Counted from the stretch's first letter, positions 48,928 through 59,614 are shown. The stretch: 64,000 nt of DNA from Nonomuraea sp. PA05 (GCF_008086045.1 NZ_VSEY01000003.1:1-64000); one strand, 5' to 3'. The notes: generated from the sequence alone by a model not told the origin. Numbers and translations: made by a program.

Positions 48928-50286
48928 GTGGCCGCCACCAGCACGAGGGCGGGGGCGGGTGCGTCGCCGCTGCCCGGCCGCGCCGACGGGGCCACGGTCG
49001 CCGCGATCTTCGCGGCGGTGCTGCTGATCGTGCCCGCCCGGCTGGTGCTGAAGGGGCTGCCGCTCTCGCTCACCCCGGCCAACGTGGTCAGCCTCGGCGC
49101 GGCGGTGTTGTGGCTGTGCGCCCAGTTCACGCTCACCCTCGGCGCCGCCAAGGGGCGCAACCCCGTGCGGACGGCGCTGTTCGCCTACTTCACCGCGATG
49201 GTGGCCACCTACGGGTTCTCCACCTGGGGCTACATGGACTCCGACGAGCTGAACCTGAGCGACCACGCGTTCGTGCTGGTGATCGCGCTGGTCGGCATCG
49301 CGCTGGCGGTCTGCGACGGGGTGCGCGACCGGCGGCGGCTGGACTTCCTGCTCCAGACGCTGGTGGTCGGCGGCGCGGTGATCTCCGTGATCGGCGCCTT
49401 CCAGTTCCTGCTCTCCATCGACCTGACCAGGTTCCTGGAGCTGCCGATCCTGCGTTACAGCAGCGAGGGCGACTCGTTCGTGCTGGAACGGGCCGACCTG
49501 CGCCGGGTCGCCGCGACCACCGGCCATCCCATCGAGTTCGGCGTCACCTGCGCCATCCTGCTGCCGCTGGCCGCGCACTACGCCACCCAGGCGCGCCTGC
49601 GGGCCGAGCCCGCGCTGCGCTGGTGGGTGTGCACCGGGCTGATCGGGTGCGGCCTGATGTTCTCCGTGTCGCGCTCGGCCATGCTGAGCCTGGCCGTGGT
49701 GGGCGCCGTGCTGTTCGCGGGCTGGTCCTGGCGGCGCAGGGGGTACACGCTGCTGATCGCCGCCGCGTTCCTGGTCGTGATCAGGATCACGGTGCCCGGC
49801 CTGCTCGGGGCGATCACCGGGCTCTTCTCCAACATCGGCCACGACGAGAGCGTGCAGTACCGCACGCACGACTACGCCGTCGCCGCGCAGGAGATCGGCC
49901 GGCACTTCTGGCTGGGCCGCGGCCTGGGCACCTGGTACGCCCCCAAACACCAGATCTTCGACAACCAGTACATCCTGTCCATGGTCGAGACCGGCCTGTT
50001 CGGCACCGTCGCGTTCGGCTCGGTCTTCGCGGTGGCCTGCTACGCCGCGCTGCGCGCCAGGCACCTCAGCGCCGACCCCGGCGACCGCGACCTCGGCCTG
50101 ACCATCGCCGCCGTCATGCTCGTGCCGCTCGTCGGCTCGTTCACCTTCGACCTGCTGTCCTTCCACACCGTGACCGGCCTGGCGTTCGTGCTGGTCGGCG
50201 CGGCGGGCGCGCTGCTGCGGGCGGCGAAGGCCGATCAGCTCTCCCCCGCGCAGGCCAGCGGGCCGACGATCGAGGTGACCCGATAG
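48928..50286 (+). CDS. O-antigen ligase / Wzy polymerase-like membrane protein
   Basis: The 452-residue protein has about 11-12 hydrophobic helices. The conserved loop is near residues 270-350: SVQYRTHDYAVAAQEIGRHF, WLGRGLGTWYAPKH and FDNQYILSMVETGLFGTVAF, the latter typical of the Wzy_C/O-antigen ligase family (G.G...Y..N.YL..L.E.G..G). Upstream, GHPIEFGVTCAILLPLAAHY and SVSRSAMLSLAV also fit. It probably polymerises the repeat units. GTG 48928 lies 4 bp after the Wzz-like stop. The last 52 bp overlap the convergent beta-helix gene. Confidence 0.85.
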   Translation: MAATSTRAGAGASPLPGRADGATVAAIFAAVLLIVPARLVLKGLPLSLTPANVVSLGAAVLWLCAQFTLTLGAAKGRNPVRTALFAYFTAMVATYGFSTWGYMDSDELNLSDHAFVLVIALVGIALAVCDGVRDRRRLDFLLQTLVVGGAVISVIGAFQFLLSIDLTRFLELPILRYSSEGDSFVLERADLRRVAATTGHPIEFGVTCAILLPLAAHYATQARLRAEPALRWWVCTGLIGCGLMFSVSRSAMLSLAVVGAVLFAGWSWRRRGYTLLIAAAFLVVIRITVPGLLGAITGLFSNIGHDESVQYRTHDYAVAAQEIGRHFWLGRGLGTWYAPKHQIFDNQYILSMVETGLFGTVAFGSVFAVACYAALRARHLSADPGDRDLGLTIAAVMLVPLVGSFTFDLLSFHTVTGLAFVLVGAAGALLRAAKADQLSPAQASGPTIEVTR

Positions 50287-51134
50287 TTCTCGTCGATGGT
50301 GACCAGCTCGTTGCCGGCCCACTCCGTCCTGGCGCACTCGGAGTCCACCGGCCCGTACACCCACGACTTGTCCACCAGCTTGTTGCCGCGCACCACCTGC
50401 TCGCCGCGCGCGTTGCGCACCTGGATGCTGTACGTGCCGCCCATGACGAGGTTGTCGGTCACCACCACGTCCCGCGACTTCTCGTCCACCAGGAAGATCG
50501 GCGCGGTGATGTCCTTCGCCTCCCGCTGATCGACGGTGTTGTGGTGGAACAGCAGGCCCTTGCCGCCGTTGTAGGCCTGGATGCCGTCGGAGTGGTCGCC
50601 CGGCCGCGAGCAGAGCTTGACGTAGGAGTCGCGGATCTCCACGGCGTCGCCCGAGACGCGGAAGCCGTCGCTGTGCCCCTGCACCAGCACCCTGGTCGCC
50701 TTGTACTTGTCGTGGCCGATGCCGGGCAGCGGCTCGCACTTGGTCGTGGTGCCCACCGTCGTGTCGGTGATCGTGAAACTGAACGACCGCGGCCCGTCGG
50801 CGTTGATCACGTCGCCGTCGATCACGCTGTTCCTGACCGTCACGCCGTCGGCGTGGATCAGCAGATGGCCGGGGACGTGCACGCCGTCGAGCACGGCGCC
50901 CTCCCTGCGCACCCGCAACGCGACGTCCTCCGTGTTGAGCGGGACCTTCAGCAGCTCGGTGCCGCGCAGCACGCCCGTGCAGGCGGGCGTCGGATGGTCG
51001 GGGCAGGAGGAGCCGTCGGAGCGCAGGATGGCGGGCGGCGGCGTGGAGGGGGCCGGCGCCGGCTCGGCGGGAGCGGCCTGGCAGGCCGCCGGCGCCATCG
51101 CCGCGACGAGGAGCAGGAGAGCACGTCCGCGCAT
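50235..51134 (-). CDS. Secreted right-handed beta-helix lipoprotein
   Basis: The 299-residue protein has a signal sequence with a possible lipobox (MRGRALLLLVAAMAPAACQA, Cys18) and a Pro-rich tether. A parallel beta-helix follows: DGVHVPGHLLIHADGVTVRN, SVIDGDVINADG, DAVEIRDSYVKLCSRPGDHS, DGIQAYNGGKGLLFHHNTVD. SDGIQAY resembles the active-face motif of pectate-lyase-like and epimerase-like proteins. It may cut or modify the polymer outside the cell. ATG 51134 follows GAGAGGTGG; GTG 51143 is possible. A paralogue is at 58673. Confidence 0.75.
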   Translation of the reverse strand: MRGRALLLLVAAMAPAACQAAPAEPAPAPSTPPPAILRSDGSSCPDHPTPACTGVLRGTELLKVPLNTEDVALRVRREGAVLDGVHVPGHLLIHADGVTVRNSVIDGDVINADGPRSFSFTITDTTVGTTTKCEPLPGIGHDKYKATRVLVQGHSDGFRVSGDAVEIRDSYVKLCSRPGDHSDGIQAYNGGKGLLFHHNTVDQREAKDITAPIFLVDEKSRDVVVTDNLVMGGTYSIQVRNARGEQVVRGNKLVDKSWVYGPVDSECARTEWAGNELVTIDENYRVTSIVGPLACAGES

Positions 51135-51146
51135 TGCCGCCACCTC

Positions 51147-51695
51147 TCAGGCGCCCAGCCTGGGCAGCAGATCGGCCCAGGAGCCCGCGTCCAGGTCGCG
51201 GGCGCTGACCTCCGCCGCCGGAAGCGGCCAGGCTATCCGCAGCTCGGGATCGTCGTACCGCACCGCCAGATCCTCGCCCGGATCGTGCTCCCTGTCGATG
51301 CGGTAGCACGTGTCGGCCTGCTCGGTGAGCGCCTGGAAGCCGTGCAGCAGGCCGGGCGGCACGTAGAGCGTGACGAAGTCCTCGTCGTCCAGGCGCGCCG
51401 TCATGACGCGGCCGAACGTGTACGACTGCGGCCTGGCGTCCACCAGCACGTCGAGGATCGCGCCCCGCGCGCACCGCACCAGCTTGGCCTCGCCCCTGCC
51501 GGAGCGTCCGTGCATGCCGCGGATCACGCCCTTCCTGGACCTGGACTGGCTGTCCTGGATGAACGCGCACGGGTCCAGGCCCGCGCCCGCGGCCACGGCC
51601 GCGTCGAAGGTCCTGGTGAACAGGCCGCGGCTGTCGCGGTGCGGCACGGGGGTGAACAGCAGCACCCCGTCGAGCTCGCCCTGCTCCACTTTCAT
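51147..51695 (-). CDS. dTDP-4-dehydrorhamnose 3,5-epimerase-like protein (second RmlC-like)
   Basis: The 182-residue cupin has FTPVPHRDSRGLFTRTFDAA, DSQSRSRKGVIRGMHGRSGR with the conserved RG(M/L)H histidine, VLVDARPQSYTFGRVMTARL, YVPPGLLHGFQALTEQADTC, and a YRIDREHDPGEDLAVRYDDP segment nearer to the classic RmlC C-terminal motif than the 36526 protein. It is a good candidate for the actual rhamnose 3,5-epimerase with RmlA/B/D, or for a related epimerase. It lies 12 bp upstream of the beta-helix gene in the same direction. Confidence 0.83.
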   Translation of the reverse strand: MKVEQGELDGVLLFTPVPHRDSRGLFTRTFDAAVAAGAGLDPCAFIQDSQSRSRKGVIRGMHGRSGRGEAKLVRCARGAILDVLVDARPQSYTFGRVMTARLDDEDFVTLYVPPGLLHGFQALTEQADTCYRIDREHDPGEDLAVRYDDPELRIAWPLPAAEVSARDLDAGSWADLLPRLGA

Positions 51696-51721
51696 GTCCG
51701 GTCCTTCCTGGAAGGCGTGCG

Positions 51722-52567
51722 ATGAAGCCTGTGGTCAGTGTCGTGATTCCGGCGCACAACGAGGAGAGCGTCGTGCGGGCGGGGCTGGACCTGCTGCTCG
51801 CGGGGGCCGCGCCGGGGGAGTTCGACGTCGTGGTGGTGGCCAACGGCTGCTCCGACGGCACCGCGCGGGCCGCCGCCCGGCCGGGCGTGCGGGTGCTGGA
51901 GACGCCCGCCGCGGGCAAGGTGGGCGCGCTGCGCCTGGGTGACGCGGCCTGCCGCGCCTTCCCCCGCGTCTACCTGGACGCCGACGTGCGCCTCGACGCG
52001 GAGTCCGTGCGGCTGCTGGTCGAGGCGGCGAGCCGGCCCGGCGTGCTGGCCTGCGCGCCCGTCCCGGTGTGGGACCTGCGTGGCACCGGGCCTGTGGTCC
52101 GGCGGGTGCACAAGGTGCACGACCGGCTCATCGCGCCCACGCGGGCGCTGGCCGGGGTCGGCGTGTACGTGCTGAACGAGGGCGGGCACGAGCGGGCCTT
52201 CCCGCTGCCCGACGTGATCTCGGACGACGGCTGGGTGGACGGCTGCTTCACCGGCGCCGAGCGGGTCGTCGTGACCGAGGCCCGGTCCGTGGTGCGGCCA
52301 CCGCTCACCGTCCGGGCCCACCTGCGCAGGCGGGTCCGGGTCCGGCAGGGCAACCGGCAACTGGCCGCGCTCGGCAGGTCCGGCCCCTCGCTGCGGCTCG
52401 GGGCGCTCGGGCGGCTGGTGGCGGCGCGCGAGGTCGGGCCGCTCGACGCCGCCTGCTACCTGGGGGTGCTCGGGCTGGATCGGATGCTGACCAGGCTGCG
52501 GCGAGGCCCGGCCGGCTGGGGCACCGACGCGGGCAGCCGTCATCGCGACCCCACGGCGGCCCCGTAG
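51722..52567 (+). CDS. Family 2 glycosyltransferase
   Basis: The 281-residue GT-A protein begins MKPVVSVVIPAHNEESVVRA. It has VVVANGCSDGTARAAARPGV, a GKVGALRLGDAA motif and YLDADVRLDAESVRLLVEAA (DAD metal site). The C-terminal RAHLRRRVRVRQGNRQLAAL resembles processive or ExoM-like enzymes, but no membrane helix is seen. It is divergent from the second RmlC-like gene. The donor is unknown. Confidence 0.88.
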   Translation: MKPVVSVVIPAHNEESVVRAGLDLLLAGAAPGEFDVVVVANGCSDGTARAAARPGVRVLETPAAGKVGALRLGDAACRAFPRVYLDADVRLDAESVRLLVEAASRPGVLACAPVPVWDLRGTGPVVRRVHKVHDRLIAPTRALAGVGVYVLNEGGHERAFPLPDVISDDGWVDGCFTGAERVVVTEARSVVRPPLTVRAHLRRRVRVRQGNRQLAALGRSGPSLRLGALGRLVAAREVGPLDAACYLGVLGLDRMLTRLRRGPAGWGTDAGSRHRDPTAAP

Positions 52568-52583
52568 ACCGCCACCCCTGTAG

Positions 52584-53757
52584 TCATCGCCGTCTCACGG
52601 CGGCCTCGTAGGCCGCCAGGAGCGCGGTCTTGGAGTGTTCCCAGGACAGCGGCCCAGCCACGCGCTCGCGCCCGATCTCGCCCATCCGCCGCCGCTCCTC
52701 AGGATCGTCCAGCAGCCGCGCGATCAGCTTGGCGAACTCCGACTCGTCGTTGGCGGGCGCGTACAGCGCCGCCTCGCCCGCCGACACGCGGGCCTCGCGT
52801 AACTCGAAGGAGACGATGGGCCTGGACATGGCCATGTACTCCATGACCTTGTTCATGGTCGAGACGTCGTTGAGCGGGTTGAGCGGGTCGGGCGACAGGC
52901 ACACGTCGGCCGTCGAGAGGTAGCGCATGAGGTCCTCGTCCGGGATGCGGCCGGTGAACTCGACGCAGTCGCCCAGTCCCAGCTCGCGCGAGAGCGCCAC
53001 CATCGCGTCGAAGGTGTCGCCGCCGCCGACGAACACCGCGTGCCAGTCCGTCCTGCCGTGCTCGTCCCGCAGCTTGGCCAGGCTGCGCAGCGCGTAGTCC
53101 ACGCCGTCCTGCGGGCCCATCACACCGAGGTAGCACAGCAGGTACGGCTTGCCGCGCCGCACCGACTCGTCCGGCGGCACCTGGTGGAACCGCTCGACCA
53201 CGGGCGCGCTGCGTACCGTGAACACGTCCTCGGGCCGCTTGCCGCCCCTGGTCAGCGCGATCTGCCGGTAGCTCTCGTTGGTGGCGATCACCACCCGCGC
53301 CGTCCGGTACGTCAGCCGCTCCATCAGCAGCACCCCCCGGTACAGCAGGTCCCTGCCCCGCCCGAACCGCGACAGGTACAGCTCGGGCACCAGGTCGTGC
53401 TGGTCGAAGACGAACCGGGTGCCCCGCCACCGCATGGCCAGCGCGACCAGGAAGAACAGGTCGGGCGGGTTGCAGCCGTGCACGACGTGGAACGGGCCGA
53501 GCCGCCTGGCGATCCTGAAGGTGTGCCACAGCGCGGAGCCGTACTCCTGGACGAACCCGAGCGGGCCGCCGGTCGCGGCACGCAGCGGGTAGCGGTGGAT
53601 GTGGACGCCGTCGATGACGGCCTCCGCCTCCCTGTCCTGCTTCGTGCCCTTCGGGCAGATGACGTGCACCTCCCACCCGGCCTGGCGCAGGGCGGTGCTC
53701 TCCTGCCAGACCCGGCGGTCGAGCGGTACGGACAGATTCTCGACGAGGATGAGCGCT

Positions 53758-53768
<11 letters not shown>
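52584..53768 (-). CDS. Family 4 glycosyltransferase (GT-B)
   Basis: The 394-residue protein has the GT-B layout: N-terminal ALILVENLSVPLDRRVWQES followed by TALRQAGWEVHVICPKG, and FHVVHGCNPPDLFFLVALAM, RFVFDQHDLVPELYLSRFG. The C-terminal donor half has LCYLGVMGPQDGVDYALRSL, FVGGGDTFDAMVAL, and the E-x7-E region LNDVSTMNKVMEYMAMSRPI. I chose TTG 53768, which overlaps the stop of the dehydrogenase upstream; no ATG or GTG is nearby in frame. The long open frame further upstream is antisense noise within the dehydrogenase. Confidence 0.87.
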
Positions 53769-55065
<1,297 letters not shown>

Positions 55066-55080
55066 AGCCGCCCTCCGCAT

Positions 55081-55104
55081 TGGACCGTCTACCGTGGACC
55101 GTCT
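55081..55104. promoter_or_regulatory. Direct repeat upstream of the dehydrogenase gene
   Basis: TGGACCGTCT occurs twice, at 55081-55090 and 55095-55104, 14 bp apart. It lies 16-39 bp upstream of the dehydrogenase ATG on the minus strand. The core TGGACCGT also appears in two other gaps of the locus (31983, 57772). It may be a shared binding site; this is inference. Confidence 0.35.
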
Positions 55105-55169
55105 TTGTGGAGGGCAGCGCGTGATTCCCCCCGCCTCCAAGGGATATGTCGGGCATGCGTATTGGAACG

Positions 55170-56165
55170 TTACCGACTTCTCGGTAAACGTCCGTTCCTG
55201 GCCATCTCCCTGGCCTTGGCGAGGGCCGTCACCGCCGCCCGGCGCAGCGGATTGCGCGTCACGACGCCCTGGCAGACCACGCTCTCGCCGGTCTTGGCCC
55301 GCCGCTTGTACTCGTCCTCGCCACGTCCCAGATCGATCCGGGAGATCCCCATCGCCGGGGCGGCGTCCGTCAGCTCGCGCAGCAGGATCCAGCCGGGCGA
55401 CAGCCGCGCGAACTCCGGGTCGTACACGGGGAACCACCAGTGCAGCACCCCGCCGGACCTGAGCCCGAAGTGCGCCGCCAGCAGGCGCGAACCCGCGTGC
55501 ACCGTGGACAGCACGCCGCCGAACCCAGGGTCGCGGGTCTTCAGCAGGCTCTCCATCAGCCGGACGCGCGCCGGATCGGCGAAGTAGTCCTTGGCGCCGG
55601 TCGCGGCGTACTGGGCCCGCTTCAGCTCGATCACCCGCGCCAGCGCGTCCACGTCGGTCGAGTCGGCCTCGAACCGCATCGCGCCGTGCTCCCGCCCCGC
55701 CTTGGCGGCCCGCCGCCTGGCCTGGCCCATGTTGTCCTTGCCGCTCTTCGAGGCCCGGCCCAGATAGCCCGCCAGCCCGCCGGTGACGTCCAGGAACGGC
55801 GACGGCCTGCGCGTGACCACCCACCGCTCGAAGCCAGGCGCCTGCTCCACCAGATGGTCGAACGCGTACCCGCCCGCCCCGTTCCCCAGCAGGTCCAGCG
55901 GCCGGAACGGGGTGCCGGGGGCCAGGATCGGCCCCTGGAAGTCAGCGCCGGGCCAGCCCACCGGCCGCAGCGTGCGCCCGTCCCTGTGATGCGGCACGAA
56001 CACGCCGTCGCCCACCGCCACGTGCACGGTCGCGCCGCTCGCGTGCACGGCCGCCGAGAAGCCCGGGTGGAAGTACGGGCTGTCCAGCGCCGGGTTGGCG
56101 GCCCGCACCGCCTCCCACTCGTCCAGGTCCGCCCTGGTGAGCGCGTCGAAACCCTTGACGTTCAT
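55170..56165 (-). CDS. GNAT-fold acyltransferase, FemAB/BcsL (Acetyltransf_6)-like
   Basis: The 331-residue protein starts MNVKGFDALTRADLDEWEAV. It has SPYFHPGFSAAVHASG, PGADFQGPILAPGTP, FLDVTGGLAGYLGRASKSGK, RRRAAKAGREHG, and a C-terminal LAAHFGLRSGGVLHWWFPVY, PGWILLRELTDAAPAMGISR and DLGRGEDEYKRR. These are hallmarks of the CelD/BcsL acyltransferases found in exopolysaccharide loci. It probably acylates the polymer or a precursor. It overlaps the GT2 gene upstream by 4 bp. A 6-bp stem (TACCGA/TCGGTA, 55171-55186) covers its last codons and could help termination. Confidence 0.82.
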   Translation of the reverse strand: MNVKGFDALTRADLDEWEAVRAANPALDSPYFHPGFSAAVHASGATVHVAVGDGVFVPHHRDGRTLRPVGWPGADFQGPILAPGTPFRPLDLLGNGAGGYAFDHLVEQAPGFERWVVTRRPSPFLDVTGGLAGYLGRASKSGKDNMGQARRRAAKAGREHGAMRFEADSTDVDALARVIELKRAQYAATGAKDYFADPARVRLMESLLKTRDPGFGGVLSTVHAGSRLLAAHFGLRSGGVLHWWFPVYDPEFARLSPGWILLRELTDAAPAMGISRIDLGRGEDEYKRRAKTGESVVCQGVVTRNPLRRAAVTALAKAREMARNGRLPRSR

Positions 56166-57064
56166 TGCGGAAGCACCGTGAGCCGTAGCGAGGGCCGCAC
56201 CAGCGCCGCCACGCTGGCCCGCGACGTGCGCCGCCCGGCCAGCGCCCGCACCGACTCCCCGGCGAGCACGGCCAGGTAGTACGCCGTCCCCGACAGCGGC
56301 CCGTGCCGCCGCCGGTACAGGCGGACCTTGTTCACCACCAGCATGGCGGCCAGCATCGGGTTCACCCCCGAGTCGCCGCCGATGTGCTCGATCACCGAGG
56401 CGGGCTCGTACCAGGTGGCGTAGCCCAGGTCGGCGGCCCGCAGGCAGAAATCCGTCTCCTCGCTGTAGAGCAGGAACGACTCGTCCCACGGCCCCACCTC
56501 GCGGATGACCCGCGGCGACAGCAGCATGGCCGCCCCCGTCGCCCAGGCGAACGCGCCCGGCTCGGCGTAGTCGCGCGGATCGGTCACCAGCTCGCCCAGC
56601 TTGCCGATGCGCCCGGCCAGCCCGCCGCCGACCACGGCCTCGACCACCGCCCGGCCCACGGTCGGCATCCGGCGCAGCGACGGCTGCAACGTGCCGTCGG
56701 GGTTGACCATGTACGGCACCGCGATGCCCCGCCCCGGCGCCTCCAGCGCGTCCAGCAGCGGCACGATCGCGCCGGGCCGCAGCCGGCAGTCCGGGTTGAG
56801 CACGTAGACGCCGTCGAGGCGGTCCAGGTCGAGCGCGGCGATCCCGGCGTTGATCGCGGCCGCGTACCCGGCGTTCCTGCCCACCTGCACCACGGTGGCT
56901 CCGGCCTTCTCCGCGATGGCGACGGAGTCGTCCTTGGAGGCGTTGTCGGCCACCACCACGCCGGCCAGCTCCACGCCCGACGCGCCCCCTGGCAGCGATT
57001 CGAGGCAGCCGGGCAGCACGTCGGCGCTGTTGTAGGTGACGATGACGACCGCGGCCCTGCGCAT
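56162..57064 (-). CDS. Family 2 glycosyltransferase (rhamnosyltransferase-like)
   Basis: The 300-residue protein begins MRRAAVVIVTYNSADVLPGC. It has VVVADNASKDDSVAIAEKAG, GRNAGYAAAINAGIAA, YVLNPDCRLRPGAIVPLLDA, WATGAAMLLSPRVIREVG and DESFLLYSEETDFCLRAADL. This GYA.A.N.G..../NPD/SE.D pattern is common in rhamnosyltransferases of the WbbL type, which fits the presence of RmlA/B/D. ATG 57064 overlaps the stop of the deacetylase (TGATG). The C-terminus lacks clear membrane helices. Confidence 0.87.
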   Translation of the reverse strand: MRRAAVVIVTYNSADVLPGCLESLPGGASGVELAGVVVADNASKDDSVAIAEKAGATVVQVGRNAGYAAAINAGIAALDLDRLDGVYVLNPDCRLRPGAIVPLLDALEAPGRGIAVPYMVNPDGTLQPSLRRMPTVGRAVVEAVVGGGLAGRIGKLGELVTDPRDYAEPGAFAWATGAAMLLSPRVIREVGPWDESFLLYSEETDFCLRAADLGYATWYEPASVIEHIGGDSGVNPMLAAMLVVNKVRLYRRRHGPLSGTAYYLAVLAGESVRALAGRRTSRASVAALVRPSLRLTVLPQ

Positions 57065-57723
57065 CAACGCACCCGCTTGTACAGCCGCATGCCCAGCTTG
57101 CCCGCCCGCCGCCCGAACGACGGCCCGGCCAGCACCCCGCCGATCCAGGAGTCGTCGAGGTCGTGCCTGAGGCTGTTACGCGCCTGCAGCCACGAGCCCG
57201 GCCTGGCCCGGCCGCCGTCGCTGGTGTAGGCCCTGGTCACGCCCGCGTGCCGTAAGCGGCGCAGCACCCGCCTGTCGTACGAGCCGAACGGGATCGCCAC
57301 CCGCGACACCGGCGAGCCGGTCAGCTCGCCGAGCACCTCGTGCGCCTGCTCCAGCTCCTCGGCCGCCTGTGCGGTGGTGAGCGTGCGCCAGTCGCGGTGC
57401 CGCCAGCCGTGCGAGCCGACCCGCATGCCCTTGCCGAGCAGCTCGCGCACGCCGTCGGCGTCCAGTCTGCCCGGCTCGCCGAGCAGCCCGGCCAGCACGA
57501 AGAACTCCGCCTTCAGCCCGCGCTCCAGCAGCCTGGGCAGCGCGATCCGAACGTCCGAGTCGTTGCCGTCGTCGAACGTGATGCGCACGTCGGGCCGGTC
57601 GGCCACCGCGTCCATCACCTGCTCGAACTGCTCGACCGACACCCACGTCGCGTCCTCGCCCGGTTCGAGCTCCCGGGTCGTCTCTCCGATGCCGTGCACG
57701 GTCAGGTTCGTCACCGCACGCAT
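57064..57723 (-). CDS. Polysaccharide deacetylase (NodB-type)
   Basis: The 219-residue protein has the NodB signatures ITFDDGNDSDVRIALPRLLE (Asp-Asp of the active site), KAEFFVLAGLLG and RVGSHGWRHRDWRTL (SHxxxH zinc ligands), plus RVAIPFGSYDRRVLRRLRHA. It has no signal peptide, so it may act on cytoplasmic lipid-linked sugars. The ATG at 57723 begins MRAVTNLTVHGIGETTREL. It is the first of a group that runs to the FemAB-like gene. Confidence 0.87.
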   Translation of the reverse strand: MRAVTNLTVHGIGETTRELEPGEDATWVSVEQFEQVMDAVADRPDVRITFDDGNDSDVRIALPRLLERGLKAEFFVLAGLLGEPGRLDADGVRELLGKGMRVGSHGWRHRDWRTLTTAQAAEELEQAHEVLGELTGSPVSRVAIPFGSYDRRVLRRLRHAGVTRAYTSDGGRARPGSWLQARNSLRHDLDDSWIGGVLAGPSFGRRAGKLGMRLYKRVR

Positions 57724-57778
57724 CCCGCCCCCTGATCAGAGTGCCGCCGAGAGTGTTATCGCGACCGGGGATGGACCG

Positions 57779-58660
57779 TTACATGCGCTTTGAATGCCAT
57801 TCGACAGTTTTTGTGAGACCCGCCGTCAACGACGTGACGGGCCGCCAGCCCAGCACCCGCGCGGCCGGCTCGATGTCCGAGCGCTGCGTGCGGTCCAGCG
57901 GCCTGGCCGCCACGGCGCCGTACACCGGACGGCCAGGGCCGCCGACGATCCCGGCGATCAGGTCGGCGGTGTGGCGGATGGAGACGGGCTCGGGGGTGCC
58001 GATGTCGAGCACGTGCCCGGCCGCCCGGCCGTCCGCCCCCGCCCGGACGAACGCGTCCACCACGTCCTCGACGTACACCCAGGTCACGAGCCTCGTGCCG
58101 GAGGTCAGCTCGGGCGACTCGCCGCGCAGCAGGGACGTCGTCACGTACGGGACCAGCCTGCGTGGGTTCGGCTCCTCGGGGCCGTACACCATGGCCACGC
58201 GCAGCACCGACACCGGGACCTGCCACAGCGCGTGGAACATGCGGGCGTAGCCGGTCGCGGCGGCCTTGGCCGCCGCGTACGGCGAGCCGGGCGCCTCACC
58301 GTCGCGTGGCTCCTCCACCGAGCCGGCCAGCACCACACTGCGGACGCCGGTGCCGGTCACCGCGGTCAGCAGGTTCACCGCGGCGTTCAGGTTGGCGGCC
58401 AGCGTCGGGGCCACCGTTGTCGGCTCGCGGACCCCGGTCACCTCGCTGGCCAGGTGGAAGACCATCTCGGGGCGGACCTTCGCGACCAGCTCGGCGGTGG
58501 CGGCGGCGTCGCTCAGGTCCACCTGATGCCACCGCTCCCGCTCCGTGCTCCTGCGGCTGACCGCGTGCGTCTCCGCGCCGAGCTCGTCCAGCCGCCGGAC
58601 GAGATGAGCTCCGATGAAACCGGTCGCGCCCGTCACCAGGGCCCGGATCCCCTGCCACAT
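57779..58660 (-). CDS. NAD-dependent sugar epimerase/dehydratase
   Basis: The 293-residue extended SDR has RALVTGATGFIGAHLVRRLD, HLASEVTGVREPTTVAPTLA, LAGSVEEPR, a catalytic YAAAKAAATGYARM, VLRVAMVYGPEEPNP and WVYVEDVVDAFVRA. In the TYK triad the usual Ser/Thr position is in AGSVEE. It may make or epimerise a sugar nucleotide for the polymer. It is separated by 55 bp from the deacetylase downstream; this gap holds a TGGACCGT octamer at 57772-57779. Confidence 0.85.
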   Translation of the reverse strand: MWQGIRALVTGATGFIGAHLVRRLDELGAETHAVSRRSTERERWHQVDLSDAAATAELVAKVRPEMVFHLASEVTGVREPTTVAPTLAANLNAAVNLLTAVTGTGVRSVVLAGSVEEPRDGEAPGSPYAAAKAAATGYARMFHALWQVPVSVLRVAMVYGPEEPNPRRLVPYVTTSLLRGESPELTSGTRLVTWVYVEDVVDAFVRAGADGRAAGHVLDIGTPEPVSIRHTADLIAGIVGGPGRPVYGAVAARPLDRTQRSDIEPAARVLGWRPVTSLTAGLTKTVEWHSKRM

Positions 58661-58672
58661 AGGGGGCCTCTT

Positions 58673-59614
58673 TCAGTCGTGTCGTTCGGGTGCCGGTAGG
58701 GGATCGCCCGTGTCGTGCCAGACGTTTCCCTCCGCGGCCCGGAGCCGCGACTGGGTGCTCAGCAGGATCGGGCAGTCGTGCGCCGAGTTGCGCCCGAACC
58801 GGTTGCCCGTGACGCGCTGGCCGGTCAGTGGGCGGCCCAGCGGCGTGTGGTCGAGGTTGACGACGCAGGCGCCGCCGTCCAGGTAGTTGCCCTCCACGCG
58901 CAGCTCGTCGGCCGAGGACTGCACGGCCGCGTTCGGGTCCCGTGTGGTGGACAGGTCGATCGTGTTGTGCCGCAGCGTGACGCCGGTCTGCTCGGCGAAG
59001 GCCTGGACGCCGTCGTTGTGCGTGGCCTCCCCGCCCTGGTCGGGGTCGCTGGCGAACCAGCTCAGGTCGTGGATCCAGGAATCCTGCACGAGGGTGTTCG
59101 TGTGGGCCTTGACGCCGTCCACCGTGCCGCGGAACTCCGAGCGGTAGATCTTCGTGTGGGCGGCCCAGATGCCGTCGATCGAAGGGGAAGGGTGGGTGGG
59201 GTGGAACTCCGAGTCCTCCACCACGGTGTCGCGTGCGTGCTCGGTGTCGAGCAGCGGGCGTACGTCCTGGGTGGGGCCGCCGCGGAAGACGCACTTCCTG
59301 AAGGTGACGTTCGTGGCCGTCACCACGACGAAGCCGTAGAAGACCCTGCCCTCGACAATTTCGCCGTCCTCGGCGAAGGTCTGGTCGCCGACGACCTCCG
59401 TGAGCGGGGTGCCGGGCGGCACCCCGGTCGTGTCACCGTCGGGAAAGCCGGGCGGGATGCCTTGAGTCGCGTCGGACGCTTCAGGCGTGCGCGCGGACGG
59501 CGTGATCGCCGTTTCCGCCGCCTGCCGGTGCGCGGTGCCCAGCTCCTGCGCGGCGGCCACGACCAGTGCCAGGGCGGCGACCGCGGCTACGACATACCAC
59601 CACGTCTTCGCCAC
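58673..59614 (-). CDS. Membrane-anchored or secreted right-handed beta-helix protein
   Basis: The 313-residue protein has an N-terminal hydrophobic anchor or signal (TWWYVVAAVAALALVVAAAQ) and then a parallel beta-helix: GRVFYGFVVVTATNVTFRKC, SIDGIWAAHTKIYRSEFRGT, VDGVKAHTNTLVQDSWIHDL, HNDGVQAFAEQTGVTLRHNT. NDGVQAF aligns with SDGIQAY of the 50235 protein, so the two are paralogues. The likely role is lyase-, epimerase- or hydrolase-like action on the exported polymer. GTG 59614 is the start. The gene ends 12 bp from the epimerase start. Confidence 0.77.
   Translation of the reverse strand: MAKTWWYVVAAVAALALVVAAAQELGTAHRQAAETAITPSARTPEASDATQGIPPGFPDGDTTGVPPGTPLTEVVGDQTFAEDGEIVEGRVFYGFVVVTATNVTFRKCVFRGGPTQDVRPLLDTEHARDTVVEDSEFHPTHPSPSIDGIWAAHTKIYRSEFRGTVDGVKAHTNTLVQDSWIHDLSWFASDPDQGGEATHNDGVQAFAEQTGVTLRHNTIDLSTTRDPNAAVQSSADELRVEGNYLDGGACVVNLDHTPLGRPLTGQRVTGNRFGRNSAHDCPILLSTQSRLRAAEGNVWHDTGDPLPAPERHD

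Noticed and set aside
52568..52583. Possible terminator between the convergent GT2 and GT4 genes
   Set aside because: The 16-bp gap shows no convincing stem and T-run. A related CGCC(A/G)C phrase on both sides is probably coding chance.
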